From Lepiota brunneoincarnata (lineage: Eukaryota > Basidiomycota > Agaricomycetes > Agaricales > Agaricaceae): 64,000 bases of DNA. Positions 44,798 to 57,598 of this stretch are shown piece by piece. The notes under the pieces were generated by a model, which ran no database searches, was not told the DNA's origin, and saw nothing but the letters and a program-made list of their open reading frames with translations. The stretch is taken from positions 372,001-436,000 of the forward strand of contig JAEBUN010000019.1 in assembly GCA_023014365.1 (NCBI GenBank). Reading direction: 5' to 3'. Position 1 is the first letter of the stretch. The number at the start of each line of letters is the position of its first letter. The position numbers and the translations under genes were made by a program.

Positions 44798-47700
44798 ATG
44801 CCTTTGTTGCGCATAGAGGTCTGCGACTTCAAGTCGTACAGGTCGGTATTCATGGTCAATCTTATTATGCTAGTCTAAATTTCACTTCAGAGGACACCAG
44901 ACAATCGGCCCCTTCAAGCACTTTACTTCAATCATCGGTCCCAATGGAGCCGGAAAATCTAATCTCATGGATGCTATCTCCTTTGTTTTGGGCGTGAAAA
45001 GCGCACAGCTCAGGAGCTCTCAACTCAAGGATCTCGTATACCGTGGGAGAAGGCTGGCCAAGATCAGTGAAGACGGATCCGTCACTCAAGACGACGATGG
45101 CAATGACAACGAGGAACAAGAGGGGGACGGGACAGCAAAAAAGGCATGGGTTCTTGCGGTCTTTTTGGATGTCAGTGGGAAGGAATGGAAATTCCAACGA
45201 ACGTATGCCCCTGTGCCTATTTTCCTAGTTAAACAACATATCAGTGTTCTTCCAGGATTTCAACGACTGGTGCTTCTGAATACAAGTTAAACGGAAAAGT
45301 CGTGACCTATTCTGCCTACAACGCTGCCCTCATTCAACACAACATCCTCGTCAAAGCCAAGAACTTCCTCGTTTTCCAAGGCGATGTCGAAGCGGTTGCT
45401 TCACAGTCATCTCGCGAGCTCTCGCGGCTTATTGACCAGATCAGTGGTTCACTGGAGCTTGCCCCCGAATACGAGAAAGCGAAAGAATCTCAGGACAGGG
45501 CAACAGAGAATGCGACTTTCAACTTCAACAAACGACGAGGGATTGCGGGTGAGATCAAACAGTATAAGGAACAGAAGGGAGAGGCAGAGAGGTTCGAAGC
45601 TCTTGTTGAGAAAAGGGTATGTCTACACTAATCCTTTGACATGGAATAATCTGAGAATGTATCAGAACCGTCTCATCTTGCAACGCATTCTTTTTAAACT
45701 ATTCCACATTGAAGAAGCAATATCGAGCAATTCGCGAACCATCGTGAGGAAGAACAAGGAGCTGAAAGGGCTGCGGGATGAGCGGCGTGCACATGACCAA
45801 GCATTGGAGGAGGCGAGAGCGGACCAAGCCAGAGCTAGGGGAGTAGTTATGCAAAAAGAAAAAGCCATAAAGAAAGCGGAGAAGACATTCGATGCCAAGG
45901 TATGCATTCGTCTATATCATCTTCATTTGGGTTGATTTCGCCACAGAAACCCGACCTTGCTGCGCTTGAAGCGCAAATTACTCACGCAAATCGTAAAATC
46001 AACAATGCATTGAAGACACGGGAAGAGGTGCTGAAGACAGAGCAATCATTGAGTCAGAAGGTGGAAGGATATGAAAAGGAGCTGGTGAGCGTGAAACGAG
46101 CCGCTGATAAAGCCCAAGGTACAATTCCCCAGTTTGTGTCAACCCCCAACTAAAAAGGTGATTTAGAGGAACAGCGGCGAGCCTCTCAGCAGAGCGTGGC
46201 TTTAAGCGAGGAGAGTTTGGAGGAGTATCGCCAATTGTGAGCGTTTTCCAACGGCTCGGACTGGGTTGTTCCTAAACTTCGATTAAGGAAAGCACGCGCC
46301 AGCGTCCTCGCAGTGGATGAACGACAGGGGTTGGAAACTCTCACTCGAGACGAGAAAACAGCTAGTCGAACACTCACACAGCTGACAGAGAGGCAACAGG
46401 GTCTGGATGAGAAAGGCAAGACACGAAGTAATGATCTAGCGGTGCAGACGGCCAAAAAGGATGAGGTCGGTTGAATATTTCCTAGCATTTTCCCACACTC
46501 TTGATAACGTGCAACACAGCTAGAAGCAAAAATATCGTCACTCCAAACAGACTTAGCGAAGACCAAGGCAGAGCTGGACAAACAACAATCTGAACGAGCG
46601 AAGATCGCGTAAGCTTCATATGTTGGTTTGTCTGCGCAATGATAACACTTGAGACTCAGGAAGCTCGAAGCTGAGGCTGAAGAGAAACTTCAGAATGTAT
46701 ATCAACAACTCCTCCAAGCCGGTGTAGATAGGAACGAGAGCGAAAGGGAGAGAAGATTAAGAGAAACGCTCGCCAGTCTGCAGGAACTTTTCCCTGGTGC
46801 GCCAAATCTTCCTTCACTCATATCTTCCCATTGACAAAACCACCGGAACAGGTGTACGTGGCCGTATGGTGGATCTCTGTAAGCCCACAGCAAAGAAATA
46901 TGAAACAGCGATCTCGGTCGTTCTGGGTCGGAATATCGACGCTATTGTTGTGGATGAAGAGAAAACCGCCATTGATTGCATTGAGGTAATCCTTTCACCA
47001 GTCCTGGAGCAACAGATGTTGACACTCCAACTAGTATATGCGCAATCAACGCGCGGGTCAAGCAACGTTCATACCCCTTGACACGATCCAAGTGAAACCT
47101 GTCAATGATAAATTCCGCGCGTTCGCAAAAGGGACAAGGTTGGCTGTGGATGTGGTACAATACGAGCCAGCGATCCAGCGGGCCATACACCATGCATGCG
47201 GGAATGCTCTTGTCTGCGATTCAATGGAGGTTGCAAGATATGTCTGTTATGAGAAGGGTCAGGAGGTCAAAGGTGCGTCCCTCCCCCGGATGATAATTGT
47301 TCCGGATGAGTTGCTGAGTGTTGTGAATAGCTGTTACACTCGAAGGGACGATCATCCACAAGAGTGGTCTCATTACTGGTGGACGGAGCACGCATAACTC
47401 GAACAAGAAGTGGGATGAGAAGGATGTCCAGGGTGAGGTTTTCTCTTGATTGCGACACCGATTGTCCGTATGAACAATCATTCCCCCAGGCCTCATTCGC
47501 ATCCGCGAGAGTCTGTTGAGTACACTACGAGAACTAAGCAAACAAAAGCCGCGTACCAAAACAGACGAGAACCTCCTTGGGGAGATTTCGCGCCTGGAAT
47601 CCACGCTCACTGTACAGCGCGATGACCTGGTCAGTCAAGCGCCAAAATCACCCCCAAGGACAGTTCACTGATCCATACGCTTGTTTCTTACAGAATGCTT

Positions 47701-49704
47701 GCAAACTGCGCATTGCAGGTATCAAGGAAGAGCTAAGGCATCTCGAGAAAGAGTTCAAGACGAATAGTCCCGAGCTGAAGAAGGCAAGTCATTTGTTCTC
47801 CTCAGAGTATTCGGAATACCCTAGATCCCTAAATTGTAGGCGCAAACTCAATCCGCAGCGCTACAAGGTCGCATCGAACAGTTGTCGAAGGTGATAAATA
47901 ACGCCGAAGATGGTGTTTTTGGCGCGTTTTGTCAAAAGATCGGCGTCTCTGATATTCGAGAGTACGAAGAAAGGCAGCTGAAAGTTGCTCAGGAGGAGAG
48001 CCAAGCCAGGCTGAGATTTGACACACAAATAGCACGCTTAACACATCAGTACGCACTTTCCCACTGTTTCAAATTGACATCTAGTCTTATAGAGAGGTGC
48101 CTAGGCTGGCATTTGAATCTGAGGGACTCAATAATGCACGTGAGCGGCTCGAACGTCTAGACCAGAGCATGGAAACGGAGCGCGCCCACCTCGTGAAGCT
48201 GGATGGACAGAAAGAGGCCATGGAGCAGGAGTTGGCTGAAACTGAAAATGCGATTGTGAAGTTGAGGGAGGAATTGGCTGGGCTGCAAGAGACATTGGAA
48301 GAGAAGACGAAAGTGGTAGAACAACTCAAAAAGGTTAGTACGAAGGCAACCAAAGTCCTTGATCAAGCCCTGAAGGAGATCACCTCTTGTGTGAGTGGTA
48401 CTGCCCTATTTCATCTCGGCGCTAGCTCATGGACCTCCCTCCAGAACGACGAGATTGAGAAGCTGGCTTTGGAACGATCCTCGATATATCGCAAGTGTCG
48501 ATTGGAAGAAATTAAGCTACCTCTAAGAGCTGGCAATTTGCGGAATGTGCCCATGGAAGAGGTAAAGATTTGGTTCTATAGATTATTCTGTGCTCATCCC
48601 GCCCTGGAATAGAACCTCAGGGAAGAGGTGGCAATGGACGTTGACGAGGACGAGGATGCGACACAGCGGCCAAAAGCGGTCGCCGACTATGGTATTGAGG
48701 TCAATTTCGATTTAGTTGACGAGGATGATAGGACCCAGGATGCCGTGGAGACGATCGCACAGTTTGACAAGGAGATTGCGGCCGCGAGTAACGATATTGA
48801 GAGGATGGCACCGAATATGAAGGCTATAGAGCGGTGCGTTTTTTCTTCGTGTTTTCTTCCAGCAGAATGTTGTTGACGTGTCCCATGCCGTAGGCTCGAT
48901 GATGTCGAATCAAAGCTAGCGGAAACGGAGAAAGATGCTGATAAGGCCAGAAGAGAATCTAAAAACGCAAGGGATCATTTCAATGAGACTAAGCGCAAAC
49001 GGTAAGTTCGTGGATCTGGGTGCATCGTCGGCTCTGTTCATTAATAAATCACATAGCTGCGACCTGTTCAACAAGGCTTATAACCATATCTCTGACCGCA
49101 TTGACCAAGTGTATAAGGATTTAACCAAGGGTAAAGCCGCACCCATGGGCGGCGTTGCGTACCTGAGTTTAGAAGATAGTGAAGTGGGTCTAGCTTGCTC
49201 GTTATCAGGGACTCGTAGCTAATCTGACATCAGGAACCCTACCTCGGCGGTATCAAATACCATGCTATGCCTCCCATGAAACGCTTCCGGGATATGGAAC
49301 AACTTTCTGGTGGTGAAAAGACTGTCGCCGCTCTTGCACTCCTCTTTGCCATTCACAGGTATAATCCCTATCTTCCCCACGCTTGGCTATTTGGACTTAC
49401 AGGCCTCCTCAGCTACCAGCCAGCGCCGTTCTTCGTTCTCGATGAGGTTGATGCCGCTCTGGATAACACAAACGTCGCCAAAGTAGCAAACTATATTCGC
49501 GCCCATGCCTCGGATACTTTCCAATTCATCGTGATCAGTCTCAAGGGCTCCTTGTATGAGAGGGGCCAATCCCTCGTGGGCATCTATCGGGATCAAGATG
49601 TGAACAGTTCCCGTACATTGACATTAGACGTAAGTTTCCCGGCACGAAAAACCAGTACGTGGACTGACCTGACTTACTTCTAGCTGACACAATACGATGA
49701 CTGA
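44798..49704 (+). CDS. SMC1: Cohesin subunit SMC1
   Basis: Core ATPase of cohesin; with SMC3 and the kleisin it holds sister chromatids together and shapes chromatin loops in the nucleus. Exon 1 is 44798-44841 ([14 protein letters not shown]) and exon 2 starts at 44891 ([14 protein letters not shown]). Walker A is GPNGAGKSN at 44937-44963, followed by [12 protein letters not shown] typical of SMC1. N-terminal coiled coil follows to about 46.8 kb; the hinge runs from about 46.86 to 47.45 kb ([15 protein letters not shown], then [10 protein letters not shown] split by an intron). The C-terminal coil leads to the ABC signature LSGGEKT at 49303-49323 and Walker [16 protein letters not shown] near 49430. 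It ends LTQYDD and TGA 49702-49704. At least 15 introns of 40-70 bp are present; most junctions read through cleanly and no premature stop was found. Confidence 0.95.
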
Positions 49705-49905
49705 TTTCACTCTTTAATGGTATATTGGAGCCGCATTCGTCTGTTTTTTTTTGTTAAGTACTTGTAGTATTTACAGGTGATCGATAATTGATGTAAGCCA
49801 CTCGGTCACACAAGTCACCTGGTCTATTTGCTTTGACCACAACATCGTTGCTTCGACTCGTACCAATGCACACTAGCTTCCCAGACCTCCCCTTCACTTG
49901 CGGAA

Positions 49906-51280
49906 ATGTCGTGCACGGTGGATCCAATGGCACCACTACAAAACCTGATTCGAAATATCCTAGGACCGATCTTCAAACTCTCACACACTGGACCTCCTTC
50001 CCCAGTGATATTCACTGCACCATTCAATCCGCAGTCACTCGTGCTGCATTTGTCATCTGTACCTTTCAATATCAGCGGTACAACACGCAGTCGGACTGTA
50101 CGTGGTGAAGCCACGCTCTGTACACACGCAGCAGTTGCACTACATTATCCAGTTGAAGACGTGCTTGCTAAGCTCGGGATTGAGGGAGAAATTGTCTCAC
50201 CTGGTGGAGTCGCAATTGTGGGGGGTCCAGATTTCATATGGGCCATCACAGACTCTGAGGAGCTACACCCAAAGTTTGCTGTATGTACATCCACCGTTCA
50301 CGCCTACTCGTTAAACCTGTTTGTGATGTGCATATCAGGTTGAGTACAAAACTTGGTGGACAACAGATCTGGCAGACTTGCCTGCTATCTTTGAACACAA
50401 GGATTGTGACACCCGCAGCCAGCATTCTTTGGCTGCTCTGCACCAGATATACGGATATATGACCTTTAATAATCACAGGTTTGGTATCCTTACCAACTAG
50501 CGACATACCCTACTCCTACGCCGCACCCAAACATCAGATGGAAAGGCTCTGGAGTATTACCTTGTTGAACTGGGTGGACCAATTTCAATGCTGAAAGCAT
50601 GGGTTGGCATGATATTGCTTTCAGAGGATAATTGGCTTTATGCATACCCAAATGCATCCCCCCCTACACCTCAAAGCTACAGAAATTTGAAGATCACCCA
50701 GGAGCAGCACGTGCCAACTATTGACACTGCTCAAGGAGGCCATATGCTCCCCATCAATGGCCAATACCCGTGCCTGACTCTCGACTTCCGTCTCTGCCAC
50801 TTTGATCTCAGCTACCTTCGCTGTGGAAGGGTGGGTTGTGCAGTGAGAGGGCGATTTGTACAAGGGGAAGGCAATATTCACGTTATCTTTAAAGTTGTTG
50901 ATATCTTGCGCTATCCCGACGCAGCTGACTCGCTAGATGATGAAGCCCTCACCTATGCAACGTTGCAGAATCTCCAAGGTCAAGCAATACCCAGAGTCTA
51001 TGGCGTCTATGAAGTGTGGGGAATTCTGCGGCTTCTGGCCCTAGAACCTGTTGGCAATGCGATTCCTGCAGATGAACAAATCGATCAGACCCTCCGCATT
51101 AAGATGAAAGCAACTCTAAAACGCATTCATGATGCTGGGTTTGTTCATGGTGACATCACGCGTCGTAACTTCTGTAGGATGGAGAGCGGAGATATATTTT
51201 TGGTAGACTTGGAGGCGTGCCGACGTTATGAGGAACAATCCGAGCCAGCAAATGAAATGAGTCAAGTGGACGTGTTGTAG
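49906..51280 (+). CDS. Kinase-like (aminoglycoside-phosphotransferase-fold) protein, one in-frame TAG
   Basis: Exon 1 (49906-50280, MSCTVDPMAPLQNLIRNIL) joins at 50339 in frame. The middle has HQIYGYMTFNNHRFGILTN, a block seen in fungal kinase-like proteins as '...Y-x-x-L-x-x-x-YG-I-L-T'. The C-terminal lobe has FVHGDITRRNFC (catalytic-loop HxD...N) and IFLVDLEACR in the DFG position. Asp and Asn needed for phosphotransfer are present; DFG is replaced by VDLE as in some atypical kinases. An upstream Lys (IFKVVDIL) could be the ATP-binding one. TAG at 50498-50500 interrupts the frame directly after FGILTN. It could be a real null, a sequencing error or an unrecognised intron. Substrate unknown. 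Confidence 0.6.
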
Positions 51281-51558
51281 ATGCGATGTCTATAGAGGCA
51301 CCACCTATTCAAGCCTCTTACCGAATGTCTGAAACTTGCAAAAGTATCCGATGTTTTTCAAGTCGCCCCGCGAAGAGAAGTTACCCTACCGAATTCAATT
51401 TACTTCTTTCAATTTAAGCAGATATAAGAAACATATGCATCTACATATGATAACAAACTACTGTGATCATAAGAATAAGCGGGGAACACTGGACCTATGC
51501 ACACATCTGTACCATAAAACCAAGTCCGAATAATAATCAAGTGGATAGTGCGCCCAGG

Positions 51559-54500
51559 TTAATCAGAAAGCACCTGAACGATCTCCTCAGCGTTTGCACC
51601 GGCACCAAAGGTTAGTCGATTGTTAGAGTTAAGATTCGGAGATGAAGACGACTCGGGGCTCTCTTCTCTGGTTGGCATGAGCGTTTGAGACGGTAGCTCG
51701 GGAATGCTTTCACTGTTACTCCGCTCCAATGCTTCATCGAAATACGCCGATAACAGGGAGACCCGGTTATTGCCGGTATAATCTTTGGGAGGGGCGGGAA
51801 AGTCGGAGAGGTTCGACATGCGGGACATAGTCGATGTGGTGATGTAGCTGCTGCGGGTAAGATCGGTAGGAGGGGCTTGAAGACCTGACAAGACTCGTGC
51901 TATAGTTGCTGAAGGAGACAACGGGGACGTGGGTTCGTTCTTCCCCCTCGCCTCCACCTCGAGTTCGGTTTCAGCAGCGGTGCTGGTAGTACCTGTGACG
52001 GACTGGGGAGCATTGACCTCATGACGGTTAGCTGCGTACATCATCTGACCAGTCTGACCAGTGAAGGAGAGCCGACGGGCGTTGTTAACGGCAGCAGGTG
52101 TAGAAGTCTCGACTCGTTTCAGACGGAGGACCTCTGCAAGTCATCCTCAGCCACATGCGCAAGATGCATTCTTTAACAGGAACGTACCGGTCACGTCTTC
52201 ATCTTCATCCTCCTCTTGCCTCTCGTTCTCAATCGAGTAAGCGGAAGCGACATCTTCGGGAATATTTTCCTTGGGTTGAAAGGGGAGGACCGCTCCGCCC
52301 CCAGTCTCGCTCAAATATGTCCCCTGCGTCGGTGAGTCCGGATGCGGTATCTCTTCAAACACAAACTCCAAGCTCCCCTCTGTTGGTCTCCTGACCAAAC
52401 TCGGTGGCGGCTTTAACGATCCACCACCACTCGACTGCGAAAATCGACTACTTGTCCGCTCCAGAATAGAAAGCTGCTCGTATTCTTCGCTCAACTTGCG
52501 GGCAAGACTCGTTAGCCCGCTGGCAGGTCTTCGGTGGGGCGACTTTAAATCGAAGGGGATGCCGGATAGACGAGTCTGCGAGCCATTTGAACTGTGGTCT
52601 CCAGAAGATTCCTTGCCATAAAGCGCGGGAGACGAGTATGACCCAGGTTTGTAGAACAGATCCTGGAACCCAACGAGATCAGTCGGACTCCCGAGAGGGA
52701 CGAGGAGAGTCCTGCTGAGAGGAACTTTCAGAGCTGAGCAGAGGCGGCGGCGGGGTAAGCGCTGGATTATTCCGGACATAATCAGGGATCCTCGGCGTCA
52801 TGTATTCCAAAGGCGACGAAGCGAATGTATGCGCCGTCTCAACAGATCTCTGTGCCCGCTGTAGTAGGTAGGTGGGTTTCGTGACGTCGTACTGCACAGG
52901 CACTCTTGAAGGTGAGTCCAGCCTAGCCGTAACGTCGCACTCATCCTCATCCCTCGCGTCACTATCCCTCGACCCATGGATATTCTCGCTCGTCCCCAGT
53001 CCACTGTCTCTGTTCTCCCCATCACGATGCTCCGCGGCATACGCCAGTGCCTCACCCACGCCCACAGTATCGGTAATCCCGTTCATCCTGATAACCATCC
53101 TATCCGTCATTTTACTATCCCCATCGATGAAAGGCGAGTATCTCAAATCCGTTGGCAAAATCTCGCGAACAACACCCGGAGCAAGCGGTACCCACATCTT
53201 CGCAGGAGGGGGAACATTACTATCCGCACGAGGATGCTTCACCAGCTTCCCATCATCGTAGGAGTCCCGATCGGGCAGCGCCTGCTGCGTAAGGGTGGTG
53301 AAGGGCGACGTGTGGTGGGAGTTTGTGTCTTGCAGCCGGGCCTTCGGGGATGACCTCCGCTTCTCGAACAGCGATTGCAGGCGGCTGCAGATGGATGGGG
53401 ACCTGCATAGTCCGCAGCCTTTTCTTGTACAGGAGCTGCACCAGTGTAAGAATACAAACCGCCTTGGGCGTACTGGGTGCGTTGCGAGTCTTATGTTTTC
53501 TCGGTCGTAGAAATTATCCATGGGAGGCGTGGAAAGCGCGATTCCAATTCGCGGATCACTGACACCTGAAGAACCGCCCGATGGTGTCGGCGAGACACCA
53601 TTACGCGTCGATACAGAGAGATTCCTGTCGAGGGGAATAAGAGCAGGATCCGCGAGGCGAATAACTTTCGTATCGGTCCTTTGCAATGCATCCTCCAATC
53701 CATCAGGTTGCTGTGGTTTCTTCTCATCCACAGGAGTAACGGTGGAGTCGTTGTTAAAACATGCAGCGGCTGTGGACTTGGCCACCTTGAATGCTGTTTT
53801 GCTCCATGAATCATTTCTAGAATGACTACGAGAATGTGACTTGGATGTCCGTGCCAATGTTTGAATGAGGGAGCTGGTATTGGTCTGTGAATGAGAGGTG
53901 TCGCGAGAGTGCGAGTGCCGGGAATTTGTCCCTGAGCGCGATGGTGTTTTCCGGTGTTTGCTCTGGGACGGGAGGACAGGCAGTATGTCTTGGTTGCCCA
54001 GATGGGCCCTCGCAGCCAGGAAGTCAATATTGCTCTGCGTATGGTTACTCCCCTTCCTTCCATTTGCTGTGAGAGACCTCGATCGTGCACGAGACACACT
54101 ACGTGCATGCTTGTTGCCGAACGACCTGGAGGCCTTGTTTTGCCACTTTTTACGCTCGCCTGCCAACCTCTCACCATCGGCTAGGACCCTGCAAAGAAAG
54201 ACTTTTTAGCGCCAATATCTCGATAATGAGGAAAAGGATGCTCACGTCGCCAATGAAGGAACAGAATTTAGTAAAGCTAGATCATCCTGAGCCCAACTCT
54301 TAGGCCTTGGAGGTCTCGAAGACCCAGGCCCAGCCCCCCTCTCACTACCTTCACCAGCAGCTCGCAACTGAGCTCCCGCCTCTGGGAGGCGGAGCCAGCG
54401 AAGTTCCAACTTCCGACTGATGCTGCCCCGATTCTTGAGCTTTCCTCCCTTCCCTCAAATCGACAAGGGACCTTGAATGCGCCAATACCCTCGAAGCAAC

Positions 54501-55904
54501 ACCTCCAAATTGGCCCTTCGTTCCCAGACTTGACCACAGGACAGGACTCCCAGGAGGACTAACTATTCTCCCACTGCTCCCTCCCTCGCCCTTTAATTTT
54601 AGCCGCGGCCGTGGAAAGAACAGCGCATCACACCAAGATTCAGCTGATAACCACCATTCTTTACCTTTTGGGAAGTTGCGTGGCGTGTCTGAGGTAGGCT
54701 TCGTGGAAATGCGGCCTGCTAGGTTTGGAGTCGATGCGGACTCCTTGATCTTCCGTTGATGCTCGCTATTTGAGGGTTGTTGTTGTTGTTGTTGCGCAGC
54801 AGAGGTAGAGGCGCCGGCACCAGGAAGGGGTTGCACGGATTCATTTTGAGAATCAGAGAGAGTAAGTTTTGGGACGACGGCAGGAGGATGTCGCGAGTGA
54901 GTCGTTGGGGGTGCTGTTAGCGGTTGGGGTGGCAAACCTTCGGCTTGAGGAAAGGCAAGGGCATAAGGGTGTTGCGAAGGCGATGAGCCCGAACGGGTAG
55001 TAGGAGGCGCAGTAGAGACAGAGGGAGGGTCGCGAGGGCTGGATTGGGCCCTAGCCGGAGTTTGTATAAGAGTTGAGTAATAGGAATCATAGTAGTCGTC
55101 ATCGGTTGTTGCTTGCGAATCCAAACTTTGGAGCGGCTCTGTGATACCACGTCTAACACGTAGTGAATGGTTATAGGAATCGCCGGAAGCGGTACGACGA
55201 TGGTCGTTAGTCGATGATCTCCTACCAGACCTGTCTGACCTGGAACCGGTGCCGGGTCTGATTAGTCGTCTCCCTTGGGGAGACCTCATGCCGTGTTCCC
55301 CGAATACAGAGCCCGAAGGTGACTTAATACCGAAGGTGCCGAATAGATTGGCGAGGCTCGCACGATGGGAAGTTGACCCTGGGCCATTGAGATGGGGTAT
55401 TGGCGATTCACCTACACCACCCGCCGTGTCTATGCTGGCGTAGGATAGTGCGGGGGGTCTCTGAGAGGAGGAGACATTAGAATGACGGATCGCACCAAAA
55501 CTCGATCTCGTATGATCGACCCCTGTTGACCCGGTGTAGTTGGACACCATAGAATGTGAACGACCCCTTCCTTGAGCCCTACTCTCCTCCCCGGACGACC
55601 TGAAGCCATGCTGGTCACTCGAATCGCCGTTGTAGCGAACATGTACGCCGCTGTCTTGGAAGGCTTCTGCATTGCCTAGACCAATGATAGGGTCGCCCCA
55701 GCTATCTCTGTCCCTCCTTCTCGAGGTTCGCGGTTCGGGTGGCAGTTCATATGGCCCAGTATATGGGATGTACCAATCCTCCTCGTTATACCTCTTCTTG
55801 GCATCCCGCGCCCGGCCACGAAGCTCTGGCTGCGATCTTAGACCGAGGCTAAACCCAATCCGAGAAAAGCGATTTTGGGTTGAATGGGGCGCCGCGGTGG
55901 CCAT
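51559..55904 (-). CDS. Long Ser/Pro-rich, mostly disordered protein
   Basis: No known family recognised. It starts MATAAPHSTQNRFSRIGFS (ATG 55904) and ends with EEIVQVLSD near 51559. Nearly the whole product is low-complexity: Ser, Pro, Arg and Thr, with a Gln run near 54780-54800. Two more ordered parts stand out: GKEWWLSAESWCDALFFPRP, and a Cys cluster HWCSSCTRKGCGLCRSP near 53.40-53.45 kb (CX2CX4CX2C), possibly metal-binding. An intron lies at about 54185-54245 and another near 52140-52190. One-base frame changes near 54.37-54.38 kb and 52.68-52.70 kb separate long open blocks whose composition matches on both sides. Likely a regulatory or scaffold protein with many phosphorylation sites (RRXS, SP); that is inference. 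Confidence 0.65.
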
Positions 55905-57598
55905 GAAAGGAGAGAGGTAGCAAGTATTTGACGCTGCTGGTCCCGGAAATGAGGCCTACTTCAAGGAAAGGAAAGATATTCGGCAAGAGGTTGTCGAGAT
56001 GTCGAGAAAGGACTGGAAGGCAGCATGATGTGTCAAACACGGGCAAAAACATGATGGGTCACGATGTATCAGTACCGCGCCAGACGGAGACGCTGCGCTG
56101 TACGTACCAACAAGAGCGAGTGGAGGGCAGGGATGGCCTGAGGCCGAGGTGTACAGCAAACAACGACGGATGAAGCTCGGGGAAGGGAATAGACACAAAT
56201 AACCCTGGTTCACACGGTGCCCTGATCGGCTACTCCCATTCTTCCCCCCAAACTTCACGACCGTATACACCACACTTGACGGGTCTGAGATCAAGAAGAG
56301 AGTCCCCAAGTACCTCACTGATCATTACTTGCGTTCTATGCTACCCCTACTACTTTTTTTTTCAGTCTCTCTCTTGGCGAACCCGCCCAAAGGCCATGCT
56401 ATCTATCTCCCTGCGCCGTGTGGAAACGCCATTCCCGCAATCACGAATCTCTATATCATAATACACTATTGACATCAGTGGACAGGTGCCATCAAAGCTG
56501 CTCCCGCGGTCATGCATAGCCCTCACCCCACCGCTGGGCTATAGAAAAGAAACGAAACCTCTCCTCAAGTCGTCTATTCCCGCGTCCCGAGTCAAACAGC
56601 TAAACCGATCATCCTGCCCCAAAATTTTACGACCGAAAGGCGCCCAATCAAACTTACCCCCGCCTCATTAAATGCACTAGATGGAAAGCTGCCATGCCAG
56701 TTTGGTAAAGAAGAACACTCTTCCGAGTTTCATCTTTCGGAAACAGACGAGAACAATTATTTTTGTTCACACTGATGCTTCGAGGAAGTCTGATTATCAG
56801 TCGAGCAAAACTCCGCTAGATGTTTCCACGATCCGCCCGGGAAGAATTCCCCATAAAAGTCATAAGCATCGATTGATCATTATCATCTGATAGTTTATAA
56901 TTCATCAAGGCAAGGTAAATCAACAACCGCACTCATCGTGTTCTCAAAGCCAAGTATCTGTATATTTGACCATTGATATTACCAACCTTGGAAGCTCATA
57001 GCATATGCACCGGGCATGAATTTCTCATCTTGACGCGTTCAACATGATTCACGCATCCTTGGAATGATGAGTAGGATGGTATTTTTGGCATAAATCGTGA
57101 CGGGGGGACGACAGCTCGACCGTCCGTTGGATAAAAATGTCATCATTCCACCTAACCCGACTGTGATATCACTGCCCGGCCACAGCATATCCACATCGAT
57201 TTAACCAAAACCCTGACTCAAGCCAAACCTTGGATGCCTTGTCATAGTACCAGTACGAAACTCGAGTTGCATAGGTTGGACGGTAATTGCATATCATATA
57301 CCCAGCTAACAGTATATTCCCCGGCCATGGCAGTACATGAACCTCCTTAGGAGCGGACAAATGATCATATAGCGGCTGGTACACATTTAATCATCAGCAT
57401 CAAAGATAGCCCATCTCATGGATCATACCGTGAGCCACGTACCACTGACAGTGCTAACCCCCAGGAGATGGCCCCGGGCACCGCCCCAGCCCAAGCCAAA
57501 GGTTTCTCCTGACTAGCCCCACCTCCATAATCCCTCTCCCAACTTCGAGGCTCGACTGTACCTTGCCTCTAACAGCATGCCCCTTCTCCCGTCAGACC
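55905..57598. other. Intergenic region between divergent genes
   Basis: About 1.7 kb separating the minus-strand Ser/Pro-rich gene and the plus-strand membrane protein. Only short ORFs without motifs; it probably holds both promoters. A minus-strand ORF at 57169-57384 shows no family signature. Confidence 0.45.
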
